Assembly (NCBI RefSeq): GCF_030867095.1
Contig: NC_081824.1
Location: forward strand, 118,862,162-118,926,161
Reading direction: 5' to 3'
DNA from: Alligator mississippiensis
Lineage: Eukaryota > Chordata > Crocodylia > Alligatoridae
DNA: 64,000 nt
Shown: piece after piece, positions 12,770 through 22,420 of the stretch
How the letters are laid out: the number at the start of each line of letters is the position of its first letter
Numbering within the stretch: the stretch's first letter is position 1
Notes under the pieces: model-generated
Database searches by the model: none
Seen by the model: only the letters and a program-made list of their open reading frames with translations
What the model was told of the DNA's origin: nothing
Position numbers and translations under genes: made by a program

Positions 12770-13030
12770 AAAGGAATCAGAACTTGTGGTATAGATGATA
12801 TCTTTTATTAGCCCAACTAGATTTTTGCAACAAAAAAAAAGCCTTTAATTGAAAGCTTTCAGACACAAACACCCTTCTCTACCCCAGAAGAACTGTTACA
12901 ATCTTTTCTCCAATGCCTGAAGAAGGGTATTTGTACCTGAAAGCTTGCAATTAAAAGAATTTTTTTTTGCAAAAAATCCAGTTGGTCTAATAAAAGATAT
13001 CATCTCTACCATGAGTTCTGATTCCTTTTG
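12770..13030. mobile_element. Palindromic (foldback) element, copy 2
   Basis: Long inverted repeat: AAAGGAATCAGAACT at the left edge faces AGTTCTGATTCCTTTT at the right edge. Between them GATATCTTTTATTAGCCCAA and ATTTTTGCAA face TTTTTTGCAAAAAATCC and TTGGTCTAATAAAAGATATC. Arms are roughly 110 bp, the centre about 40 bp. The right arm contains CTGAAGA (12917-12923), a possible 5-bp stem with loop TTTG, and GAAA (12939-12942), matching the conserved core of a hammerhead ribozyme. No protein is encoded. Confidence 0.85.
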
Positions 13031-14012
13031 CCTCTAGACCAATACGACTACAACCTGTATACCCTCTCTTCCCACAAGTCTTTTGAGCCCAGAACTCACA
13101 TGAACTTTCATGAATTTCCATTCATGGTAAGTTTGCAAGAGCAAGCTTCAAAACGCAGAATATTACTTTTTCCTTTGTATGCTTTTTGTTTAAATTTTGC
13201 ACTGTGTTCAGATAGACTACGGTATATTTACTCATGTTTGCACACCATGTAATAATAAAGAACCGCAAACAATCAATGAATCCTAATTTTTAGCCTATTA
13301 AAACAGACAGTTAGGTGTATGAGATAATAAAAAGCCACTGATATGAACTAGATGTAAAGCCATGCCTGGTCTACTCATTTATGGCCCAATTTTCAAAAGT
13401 GCAGTTTAAGTGCTTAACCTCAGGACTGTAAAAAGGCTACCCGCTTACCCAGACTAGGCATTTCCCTTAGGCAATGTAAACAATTCTCATTAAATACAGG
13501 AACAGTTTGTGCTAAGCTTTTCCTCATAGTTAAAGCCCCTTATCTCCTTTCTCAAGGGTGCCTTCTGACTTAACACCAGCGTTGAAGCTGACAGGATCTA
13601 AATTACGCAGTTAAAAACTGATAATTATATTTGGAAGCAGAAAGTGGGGGATGAAGTATTACTGTGTACTTAAGTGGTTTATGCACCCAGCTGATAGGCA
13701 GATAACTTGCCTGTACAGTGTACACAGTAGGCAAAAAACTGGGGCTGGCTTAGTATTACGAATAAAATAAGTTATGCGCGTAAGTGGAATATGCTGTATC
13801 CCATTAATGGCAACAGAAGCTGCAGATGTTGGGTACCTTTGAGGACTGGGCCATTATAGTAACTTTTTACATACACTTTTTAACGTTAAAAAAGTAGCTT
13901 TTGGAACACCACAGGGCCATCTGCAATATTATAGTTTACAATCTGATTATTCTCCAGTATTATTATTGGATGTACACATACTGGCATAAGCTTTTATCCT
14001 TTAACTCATAAG

Positions 14013-14425
14013 CAGGGGTCTACCCAACCTGAGGAAGCAGCCAACAGATTTTGTGGGCAGATCGTGGGGCCACCTGCAATTTCCATGGGCTTGTCATGGT
14101 GGGGCCCCCCACACCTCTCATTCACCAAGGCAGTCCTCCTCCCCACCACTGACTGGCTGAGAGGGCTGTCCGTCATATGCTCCCATGCCTTGCCACTGAT
14201 TGGTAGAAAGGGGTGGGGCCGCACAAAAGGCAACCCTCTCAGCCAATTAGTAGTGACGGGCAGGGACAGCAGCATCTTGCCTGCTCACCTTTGTGCTGGG
14301 CCATGCGGCCACAGGGGAGCCAGCATTTTATTTTTAGCAAGTTTTTTTTCTGCGGATTTCACAGCGATCACCCAATTTCATGATTTCTGCAAAATCCACA
14401 CAATCACGATCTGAGTAGGTCCCTA
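14013..14425. mobile_element. hAT-like nonautonomous element with intact TSD
   Basis: 413 bp bounded by CAGGGGTCTACC and GTAGGTCCCTA (imperfect terminal inverted repeats) and flanked by an exact 8-bp direct repeat CTCATAAG at 14005-14012 and 14426-14433. Eight-base duplications and C/TAGGG ends are typical of hAT insertions. The interior is GC-rich in the left two thirds and then AT-rich (GCGGATTTCACAG, ATTTCTGCAAAATCC). Related 3' sequence is seen at 29550-29655. No transposase remains; ORFs here are spurious. Confidence 0.85.
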
Positions 14426-17235
14426 CTCATAAGTGCCTCTGTACTGTTTGGTAATTAGACTGAATGAGGTGCTCTAGCTGTAACTCAGTGGCAAGAAGCT
14501 AACACAAGTGGAAACTCGTCTTCAATTTCAGTTGAACACAGCCTTTTAGGCCACATGAATCCTTAATTCACTTACTCACTACCAGATATCATTTGTTTGG
14601 ATACATATAGTGGGCTTGTGTTTTGCAGGTCAGACTAGTTTACTATAATGGTATTTTCTGATCTTAAAAAAAACTCTATTTTTTAAGTTAAGGAAAACAG
14701 TACCTTTAGTGGTTCTTACTTTTTCCCAAATCTTTATTTTACAGCTATTAAGCCCAATGTTGAACTCTTTACTCAAGCAAGCATCCTGTTGGTATAGGCA
14801 GAAGCACAGCCCAGGTCAGGAAGAATACTGTAACAGTCCTGCTCTTAACTTCCTCTGCAGGGCTCCAACCAGACACAATTACATCTCAAATAAATATAAA
14901 TTCACTTTCACTTTTAGGTCCATAGTTCTGCACAGTGTACACTTCAAAGCTCGCATAAGATATGGGCCAGATTTAGGGCCAATAATTTCATTTAAGTGCA
15001 AACACCACAATTCAATATGACAGTCACATCTTTAAGTCTAATTTACTTTTTTCCTTCAACTCTCCCTAATAACACCCATCATTCCCCTATGTATATTGGA
15101 TTTTTCCTCTTATTTTATCCTGTTCCAACAATACAGACAGTTTGATCATGTTCTCATGCAAATTAGCTCAACGCTGCTTTCTTCGTATTTAACGCCATGA
15201 AAGGGAATGCAAAATTCTCAAAAATACATCATTTCAATGTCATTGGGAGGAGAAAAGTTACAAAAATATTCATATAGGACCAAATCCTAGCCTTGTTGAA
15301 GCCAACAGGAAAGCTCCTGTGGTTTCAGTAAATCAGGATTTCATTAATTAGGTTTTATAAAGAATTATTTTGCACCAAACCTAAATGTTGTGGCTACAAC
15401 AAAGCTTTGATCAGAAGTGGAAAGCATTCCAACAATAATTCTTCATTTTCATTCTGATAAAATATGTTTGGTCCATCCAAATACTGATTATTTATGTAAC
15501 ACCGAAGTGCTTGGCACACCATTACAAACAAGAACAAAGATTAGGCTGCAACCAGGGACAACTCTTTCATTTCCGTTTAACAAATGCATTTGGAGTACCA
15601 AAGAATATCATAAAAGAAAAAGATCAAAACTGCATATAAACTAATATGATATGTCAGAGACTTAAACTGCCATCTTTCACTTCTCTAATGCTTCTTTTTC
15701 CTTCAGCTGATTTTACAGTAGGAAGTGAGGTCTTCAAAAAATCTGTTTGCTACACAGGGAAGCAGGGAGGGGATCCAAGCCATACATGTCTGCAGAATTT
15801 AAAATTCTTGTTTTTTGGATTTTGTTTTCTTTAAATCACCTTCATGATTTGCAAAGATACAATACAAATGAGAATACTGCTATTTTGTCTTTCTGAATGC
15901 AGATAAGACTGTACTCATCCCTCTGCTGTTGCTCATAGTTTTGCCACACATTACTGTGAAGAACTGTCACTAACCTTGTGAGTTGCATGCTATTTGGAAA
16001 AAACTAAGTGCAGTAGGGCCAACAACTAGACCTTCAAACATTTGGCCTTATGTCCAAGAAGACACTCCAAAAAGTCTGGATGTTGTCCAAGGGGTAAAAG
16101 GTACTTCTCAGCAGGCCACTACCTAGGACTCTGCTTGTGGACTCTCCCAGTCATCTCTCATTTACTCCTAGACAGGTACTACTAAATAGTAGGGCTGTGC
16201 TGAAATATGCACTATTTTAATCACACTAGGCTAAAATTGCACAGCCATGCGAGTAGCACTTGGCTTCTACAGCACAAGCAGTGTCTGCTCCCTATATGTT
16301 CTTCCAATTAGCCATAGGGCTGTAAGTTTCTCTTATTTTAGCCTTGTACTTTGATGAATCTTGCTATTTTACAGAAGCAGAATGACAAGATAGTTTGCCT
16401 AATTTTGTAATACTTGGGGTTAAATCCACATAGATAGTGTTTAGAAAATGCTAGATTTTTACATTTCCACAACTTGCTGAAAAGCCACTGAAGTAATGTT
16501 GCATTGCATAAGCTTTCAGTTATGCAGTGTTATGTGCCAAAGTTCTGACTGCCAGAACTGGAGGGGCCCACCATCAGGTCTGATCTCCATGTGCAAGAAA
16601 CACTTCTCTAAGCTACTGAAGCTTATCCTAATATTATCTGTAATTTAAGCCCTGACCAAGGCAATTTATCTTAGAGGCATGAAGCTGAGAGGAAACTGAA
16701 CGTGCCACAGGCAGCCACAATGGCAGATGTTCACAGATATTTCTATAAGCCGAGATACTGATCAGAAGATCTAACATTTCACCCACTCCAGCGTGGCAGA
16801 CTCTGAGTCCTGCAGAGTCCCTTCATCTGTACACAAAAATCCAAAAAATGGAACCTCTTTGCCTTCCTATTAGGATGTAATAGCACAGCACTTCTAACAG
16901 CTGTAAGATCAGGAGGTCATACACTCTACTCCAGCCAATGTGGTGGGACTTCCACAGTGTCAAAGGAACAGAGAGGAAAAGGGAGCAAGCTGTATAAATG
17001 GCATACCACCCATCCAGGATATGCTTGATTTCAGATGCTGTCTATTTTCAGTAACAGAGTAGATTCCTTAAGAATCTGATAAACTGCTGCTACTCCCCCC
17101 ATAACCCTGCTTTGCTTTACTTGAATACGGCAGGTCTTTTTGTCAATGGAGCCAGACTAACCATACCAGAGTGCCCGGCATAGGCACTGCCTGCAAGTCA
17201 AATAGCTTCAGTTTTGCCACTAAGAATGCAGCTGA

Positions 17236-17262
17236 ATGGGAGGAAAGGGGGGGGGGGGGGCG
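17236..17262. repeat. Poly(G) tract
   Basis: GGAGGAAAGG followed by an uninterrupted run of G (17249-17260). Simple-sequence tract in MAP3K5 intron 1, no function inferred. Confidence 0.7.
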
Positions 17263-17310
17263 GAGGGATTTTCCTGCCAGCTAATTTACAACCCAGACAG
17301 AGCTCTGTTT

Positions 17311-17754
17311 AGTCCAGTGGCTCCCAACCTTTCTAGATTCAAAGCACCCCTTGTTGGACTCGAGGCACCCCTTGGAAAATGCAGGCTCTTTGCTTTCACT
17401 CATTTTTTGGCTATGGTAAGATAATACAGCAGTGGTTTGTAACCTTTCTAGACTCAAGGCACCCCTCAGAAAATGCCAGGTCTTAGTTTTCACTCCTTTT
17501 TTTTTTTTTTTGACTGTGGAAAACAAACAGATCAGTTCTTCTGTTGCAAAGAACTCAGAAAGACCACAACAGGGCAGGATGTCTTCAGCACTGTGGCTTC
17601 CTGCCTGAAATCTCCAGGCTTAGCCTGAGAATGACATTTGCACATCTGACAGTGCTAACATGGTGTGGCACTCAGCCCCCAATCCCAGCCTCAGATCGAC
17701 TCCAAGAGGCTCCGAGATCTCCCGGTGGATTGAGATTCACTGGTTGGTGACCAC
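17311..17754 (+). mobile_element. hAT-like element with internally repeated head
   Basis: Left end CAGTGGCTCCCAACCTTTCT (17316 region) and right end TTGGTGACCACTG form weak inverted termini. The head is present twice: a second CAGTGGTTTGTAACC with the same CTAGACTCAAGGCACCCC block begins near 17430, so one copy sits in, or was duplicated from, another. Flanks GTTTAGTC and TTTTACAC agree at 5 of 8 positions, a decayed target duplication at best. Same family as 3253-3460. Confidence 0.65.
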
Positions 17755-17944
17755 TGTTTTACACAATGTCAATGCAACCCCTCCACCAAGCCCTGGACGA
17801 AGGCTGGGTTCACACTGAGGAGGCAAATGCCAATTAAAGTAAACAATGTTTGGTTGTCAGTAAAGAGAGTTTGCTGACAAGTATTTCTTGGCGTAGCAAC
17901 CCTGTCCGCAAGCTGCTACCTGTGGCAGCATCCCCAGCAGGCTC

Positions 17945-18025
17945 TTGGGGGCACAGATTCACAGAAGTTGAAGGCTGGAAGGGACCTTGTGAGATTATTG
18001 GGTCCCTTCCAGCCCGAATGTCTAT
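17945..18025. repeat. Two CR1 3' ends meeting as an inverted repeat
   Basis: GGCTGGAAGGGACC (minus-oriented CR1 3' end) is followed within 20 bp by GGGTCCCTTCCAGCC (the same motif in plus orientation). The block lies about 130 bp inside MAP3K5 intron 1 from the exon 1 donor. Confidence 0.65.
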
Positions 18026-18039
18026 GCAAGCTATGAAAA

Positions 18040-18620
18040 ATCAGCCGCCGGGGAGAGGAGGTGCTTGGAGGCGGGGGAGGGCGCCCCGACGCGGGGCCAC
18101 GGCCAGGGTCGGGGGCGCCACGTGCCCGGGCGGGCCGGCGGGCGGACTCACCGGCGCTGTAGAAGCGGTCCAGCACTGCCGTCTCGCCGAAGTCCAGCTT
18201 GGCGAAGTGCAGCGCGTCCAGGGCGGCGCCCACCGCCTCGCACGCCTCCCGCAGGCTCTGCAGGGCGCCGCTCTCCGCCGGCCCGCCGCCCTCGTTGATC
18301 ACATAAACCACGGCCGTGCGCCGCCCGCCGGCCTCGCGGCTGCCCCCGCCGCCCGCCTCCGCGCCGGCCGGGGGGCTGGGCACGGCGAAGCTGAGGCCCC
18401 CTTCGCTGCTGTCGCTCATGGCGCCGGGCTCAGGCCCGTGCCCGTGCCATGTCCCGGGCTGGCCCCGGCTGTCAGTCCCCGCCGCAGCCCGCGGCGCCGC
18501 TGCCTGCTCGCGGCTCAGCAGGACCGCCCCGCCCCAGCTCCGCCCCGGCTGCGCGGGGCCGCCTTCCCGCTCGGCCCTTCTTTGCCGCCTCTCGTCTCTG
18601 GTGCCTTGGCCCCTGCTTCT
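18040..18620 (-). promoter_or_regulatory. MAP3K5: MAP3K5 CpG island and promoter region
   Basis: A sharply CpG-dense block embedded in AT-rich DNA surrounds MAP3K5 exon 1. On the minus strand upstream of the ATG there are GC boxes: GGGGCGGGGC (complement at 18525-18536) and GGGGCGGAGC just above it. No TATA box was seen. The transcription start is not determinable by eye; the 5' UTR is expected within 18420-18600. A CR1 copy begins at about 18651 and so limits the conserved promoter on its upstream side. Confidence 0.75.
18152..18419 (-). CDS. MAP3K5: MAP3K5 (ASK1) coding exon 1
   Basis: First coding exon of the stress-activated MAP kinase kinase kinase ASK1, a cytosolic kinase upstream of JNK and p38. 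The 268-nt coding part gives 89 codons plus one nucleotide. It starts MSDSSEGGLSFAVPSPP, similar to the human start (MS...EG..FSVP), then a Gly/Ala-rich low-complexity stretch, then the conserved block TAVVYVINE, ALQSLREACEAVGAALDALH and LDFGETAVLDRFY. This corresponds to the beginning of the N-terminal regulatory (thioredoxin-binding) region. The donor follows at 18151 (GTGAGT), phase 1, which fits the human join before the DIAVVEMSD segment. The ATG at 18417-18419 has G at -3. The low-complexity leader is clearly shorter than I recall for human. The kinase domain lies outside the window. Confidence 0.94.
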
Positions 18621-18650
18621 GCCCCCTCCTTTGACTCCCCCTGCCCCTGA

Positions 18651-19500
18651 CTGCCATAGAAGATGGGATTGGCAGGGCCCTCGGGAGGTCGTCTAGTCCC
18701 GTGTGTCTCAACGCGTGGGTCGTGACCCAAAAGTGGGTGGCAAGAATACATGGAAGTGTCGCAAACAAACTTGCGAAACGGATTCTCGGTTCAAGCAGTG
18801 CCCTGGCGAGCCTCCTGGCAGCCCTGGGCAAACTTGTAGTATCGGCAGAGCCGACCCGAGCAGCGTGCGGGGCCCCGGGCAAATCACCCCAGTTCACCCC
18901 TCTAGGGACAGCCCTGAGCATCGGGCCCCCCTTTGCCAGAGATGATAATAATAATAATAATTTTTTTAATTACCGTTTTCAGGCCCCCGCGAGTTTTGCC
19001 CATGCATTGTCCAGCCCTGCTTTAAAGGAGAAAAACATGGGGAACTGAGGCTTTTCCCTTGCAGGCTGGCAGAGTCCTCGACTGTGAGGGGCTGCTTAGG
19101 GCTCCACATGCCCCACGTCCCCCCTCCCCCCCACATACTGGGGGCCTGGGGGCAGCAGGTTGGGAGTGAGGGGCGCTAGCTAGGTCGGGACTGGTCGTGG
19201 ACGTTTATAAAAGGGTCCTGGTACAAAAAGGGTTAAGAACCACTGATTTAGTCCGACCTCCTGCTTAAAGCAGGACCCTCCCCAAACTAGATCATCCCAG
19301 CCAAGGCTTTGTCTAGCCCTGTCTTTAAAACCTCCAAGAATGGAGAGTCCACAACCTCTCTGGATAACCTGCTCCAGTGTTTTGCTACCCTCCAAGCGAG
19401 AAAATTCTTCCTAATATCTAACCTAAACTTCCCTTGCTTCAGCTTCAGACCGTTGCTCCTTGTTCTGTCATCTGCCAGCACTGAGGAAAAGGGTCTGCCT
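18651..19500 (-). mobile_element. CR1 LINE 3' fragment, split by a hAT insertion
   Basis: CR1 in minus orientation: 3' end at 18651-18698 (CCATAGAAGATGGGATTGGC, ..GGTCGTCTAGTC), resuming at 19246 (TAGTCCGACCTCCTGCTTAA) and running to about 19500, where the minus-strand frame reads [18 protein letters not shown] and LDIRKNF, the CR1 RT tail. The interruption 18699-19245 is a separate element. Confidence 0.88.
18699..19245 (+). mobile_element. hAT-like element inserted in CR1
   Basis: 547 bp from a CAGTG-type start (here CCGTGTGTCTCAAC) to GGTTAAGAACCACTG, imperfect hAT-type inverted termini. The flanks GTCTAGTC (18691-18698) and ATTTAGTC (19246-19253) agree at 6 of 8 positions and the interrupted CR1 reads through them, which supports this as the insertion site. 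The head block (GGGTCGTGACCCAAAAGTGG, ATACATGGAAG) is shared with inverted copies at 36110-36344 and 37283-37545. Includes an (ATA)n run at 18943-18960. Confidence 0.82.
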
Positions 19501-19629
19501 TCCTAGAGATCCTGGCAATCCCTCCTTGCTGCGGGGCACAGGTACTACCTGGAGACCAGCACCCATCTCCAGCTGTTAGTGGGGAAGGGGAAGGAGAGAG
19601 GCATATGTGTACTTCAGTGTCAGAGCAAT

Positions 19630-19917
19630 GTTGTAGCCATAATGATCCAGAAATTATGCAAGAGGCAAGGATTTTGTAGGGTGATATCTGTTATTGGCCC
19701 AGCTGCGTAGGTGGGATAAAGTTGGACATGGTTTCCAACCTAAGACATTCTTCCTCAGAGTTCCCTGAGCTATTCTTCCTCTCCCTGAGACCTGAGGAGG
19801 AGTGTCTTACATGCCACAACACACCTTGTCTAAACCTTGTCTAACTTGATCTCAGCTACACAGTCTGTCCAATAAAAGATATTACCCTGAGATAACCTTG
19901 CCCCTTGTTTGTAGATA
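19630..19917. mobile_element. Palindromic (foldback) element, copy 3
   Basis: Same family as 8281-8527: GTTGTAGCCATAATGATCC...GCAAGGATTTTGTAGGGTG and ATATCTGTTATTGGCCCAGC on the left face CTGTCCAATAAAAGATATTA and ACCTTGCCCCTTGTTTGTAG on the right. The centre has CCTGAGGAGGAGTGTC, a more degenerate version of the core seen in copies 2 and 4. Confidence 0.78.
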
Positions 19918-20005
19918 ACCTTGCTGGTTCAAGCAGCACCCTGGCGAGCCTCCTGGCAGCCCTGGGCAACCTTGAAACAACCTTGCCCCTTGTTTGTACT
20001 TCAGG
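19895..20005 (+). repeat. Local direct duplication AACCTTGCCCCTTGTTTGTA
   Basis: AACCTTGCCCCTTGTTTGTA occurs at the right end of the palindromic element (about 19896-19915) and again at about 19979-19998. Between them sits a 45-bp segment nearly identical to part of the hAT at 18788-18833. The palindrome end and a piece of the hAT appear to have been copied together here. Confidence 0.6.
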
Positions 20006-20460
20006 CATATAGCTCTCTCACCCATGAGCTGCAGGTACAGCTCATCCTCTGTCAAGAGCCCTCAGATGTGAGGAACAAGGAGACTTATTTTCCAGAGAGC
20101 AGCACACGCTGTTGAATACTTTGCAGAGACTCACTTGCAAGGGACAGCTGTGTTTAGGCCTGGCATGTAGGGCTCTGTGGCCAATAACATTTCTAACGAA
20201 ATAGCTAGGATTCAGCATCATCAGGTTGCAACCTGCCCCTTTGAAAAATGTCTTTGTGCTTGGAGGTCAGGCAGGCATTCCTGTGCCATGTTGGCAGCCC
20301 CAAACATTGCAACACACACATGCAAGGGAGCCAAGACCTGAAACTCACCCTAACTGAAATGAAGCTGATGAATCTGCTTTCATTGCTTACCCTAAGTACA
20401 AATACTTTATTGTTCTAGTTAGAAGTAAACCTGTAGAAGTACACCAGGAATGTACAGATG

Positions 20461-20590
20461 CCTGCCTAAAATACCTTCAAACTACCCTCAGCAACCACAA
20501 CACACTGCACAAATCATCCATTTCATCCTCACCCATAACAACTTCACTTGAAACAACCGGTACTTCCTCCAAGAACCATCAAAATCACAC
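20461..20590 (+). mobile_element. Penelope-like element RT fragment
   Basis: Closely parallels 22116-22245: CCTGCCTAAAATACCTTCA, then CAACACACTGCACAAATCAT, then CCCATAACAACTTCACTTG and a block encoding a trace of NNRYFLQ. By comparison with the longer copy it is a short piece of a Penelope RT between the N-terminal part and the GT.MAP motif. Confidence 0.65.
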
Positions 20591-22059
20591 CTGACTTATT
20601 CACACTTAATTTATAATTGGCCTTCAATTTTGTATGTGATAAACAAGTGTAGAACAACCACAGGAAAATTAATTGTCATCTAATCTACAGCATACAACAG
20701 ATTTTTAGTTTGTGTGATGGTCAAAAATGATACGTACTGACTTGTTTTTAAAGGAGCACAAAAGCACAAAATACAAAGCTGTCATGCAGAATCATAGCTG
20801 TCATGCAAATCCACCCACCACTGCAGATATGTCACATTTCAAGAAACCAAAACAACATGCTTGTGTGGTGTTGTGCTCAAGAACAGTACATATTCATCAG
20901 ATGTTAAAGGAAATAATTGCCTTTGAGGAGGAGGAAAATACATGTGTTTTTTTTACCCACAGGGCAGTGCAGACTTCAGTATTAATATTGTATGAGGTTA
21001 ATGGAATTTGGATTGGGCTCTAAGGATTTTTTCTACTGACTTTGGAAGTGGGATCCAGTGGTATAACTATGGGGTAGAAGAGGCAATAGGTGCAACTGCC
21101 TCCAGTGCCAAATTGGGGGGAGAGCAAACAAAAAGTAGCTGCTGCTGGCACTTGCACATTCACAAACCAGAAGTCACCCCTTTTGTTTTGCTCCAGGTAT
21201 CTGGCTGCATCCCTACAGTGCTAGTGGGATCAAGCCCTAAGTTAATTGAAGCAATTACAAATTATTCAATATATACAGTGCATACAATTAGGATATATAC
21301 TTTATAAGGGAGGTTCCTGCCTTCCACCCTGTTACTTTCTTGAGGTAACTTCAATACTATTAATTATGTACTGAGGTGCCCTTCTAGATTGGGGCCTATA
21401 TTAGGCAATATAGAGGATTATTTTATTTCACTATAGAAAAAATATACATAACTTGCTGTATACAATAGTTCATGTGTTCTTTTTCTTTCTCCAAAAATAA
21501 CTGTTCATGGAAAAATAAACTCATTATCTTGTTCCCTAAATGCCTTAAAATTAATATAGTCAGTACAGATAATTTGCATGTAATCAACTTGCCCAAGCTT
21601 GGGGTTGCTTCTGCACTGATTTAAATCAGTAGCAAAACTCTTCTTGACTACTAAGACGGTAAAATTGTCATGTCAGCAGTTCTCTCTTTGTGTGTGGGAT
21701 TTTTTTTGGCACTAACATAAAGGAGCCTTGATTTCTGATCAGGCAGTAAATACTACTATAATACAAAGACTTGTGCTGTTAATATTATATATTCATTTTT
21801 AATTTTATTTTTTGTTTTTCTTGCTAAAGAAAGATTTAAAAAATAAGCATGCTATCTCTCCAGAAAATAGCTCCAAGATATTAATATGTGGAGAATTAGA
21901 AGAATTTTTTGCAGACTTCACACAAAAGAATACCTTTACAACCAAGACAGAACTATTTCTGACAACTCTTCTGCCTCAATAGATTAACAAAACCAACAAC
22001 AAAACATCTGACTGGACACCTCCCAGCCAACAGGACCACACATTGGACTACTAAATTGA

Positions 22060-22420
22060 CTGTTTCAGGAAGAAAAATGCTAAAGGTGACACCCTACACC
22101 ATGAAAGCACAGTTGCCTGCCTAAAATACCTTCAGGAAAACGGACCAGACTTAGATCTGCAACCGCAACATATTGTGCAAATCATCCATTGCACCCTTAC
22201 TCATACCAACTTCACCTGAAATAACCAACACTTCCTCGAAACCATGGGTGCAGACATGGGCACAAGGATGGCTCCCCAGTATCATAAGCTACCTGGAAAA
22301 GGAGTTTTCACAAAATTGCAACACCAAACCAGTACTATATTTGCACTAAATAGATGACATTTTCATGCTCTGGACCAAACACCTGGACTCACTTTTAAAG
22401 TGTCATCTTGAAAGGATTAG
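22060..22420 (+). mobile_element. Penelope-like element reverse transcriptase fragment
   Basis: Translated traces in two frames give the Penelope RT landmarks: PQHIVQIIHCTLTHTNF, then NNQHFLETMGADMGTRMAPQY (22243-22281 for the last 13 residues), then after a frameshift IDDIFMLWT (22350-22376), equivalent to the catalytic YIDDIF box. The order and spacing match RT motifs of vertebrate Penelope-like elements. Frameshifts and stops show it is inactive. The GIY-YIG endonuclease part was not found downstream. Confidence 0.82.

Larger units (their letters stand above)
1..18151 (-). other. MAP3K5: MAP3K5 intron 1 (partial)
   Basis: Everything left of exon 1 on the minus strand is read as intron 1, which continues past the window edge. 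The donor GTGAGT is seen in reverse complement at 18146-18151. I found no ORF or short segment resembling the next part of ASK1 (the region following DRFY in the human protein), so no second exon is called. Apart from the repeats listed separately, the stretches 734-2130, 2790-3250, 3460-6690, 7180-7555, 7610-8280, 8530-9620, 11600-12340, 13030-14000 and 14430-17310 are AT-rich unique-looking sequence in which I see no gene. Short ORFs there have no recognisable similarity. Confidence 0.85.

Noticed and set aside
1..18000. Second exon of MAP3K5
   Set aside because: No minus-strand segment resembling the conserved sequence after DRFY was found; none of the minus-strand ORFs matches, and the two most protein-like ones are CR1 and LINE remnants.
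17850..18650. Plus-strand ORF of 266 codons opposite MAP3K5 exon 1
   Set aside because: It is the antisense of a CpG island with no stop codons; composition is Ala/Arg/Pro-rich and lacks any domain, while the opposite strand carries clearly conserved ASK1 sequence with a proper splice donor.
18472..18921. Minus-strand ORF upstream of the MAP3K5 start
   Set aside because: It crosses from the CpG island into the CR1/hAT insertion, so it combines promoter and transposon sequence and has no family resemblance.
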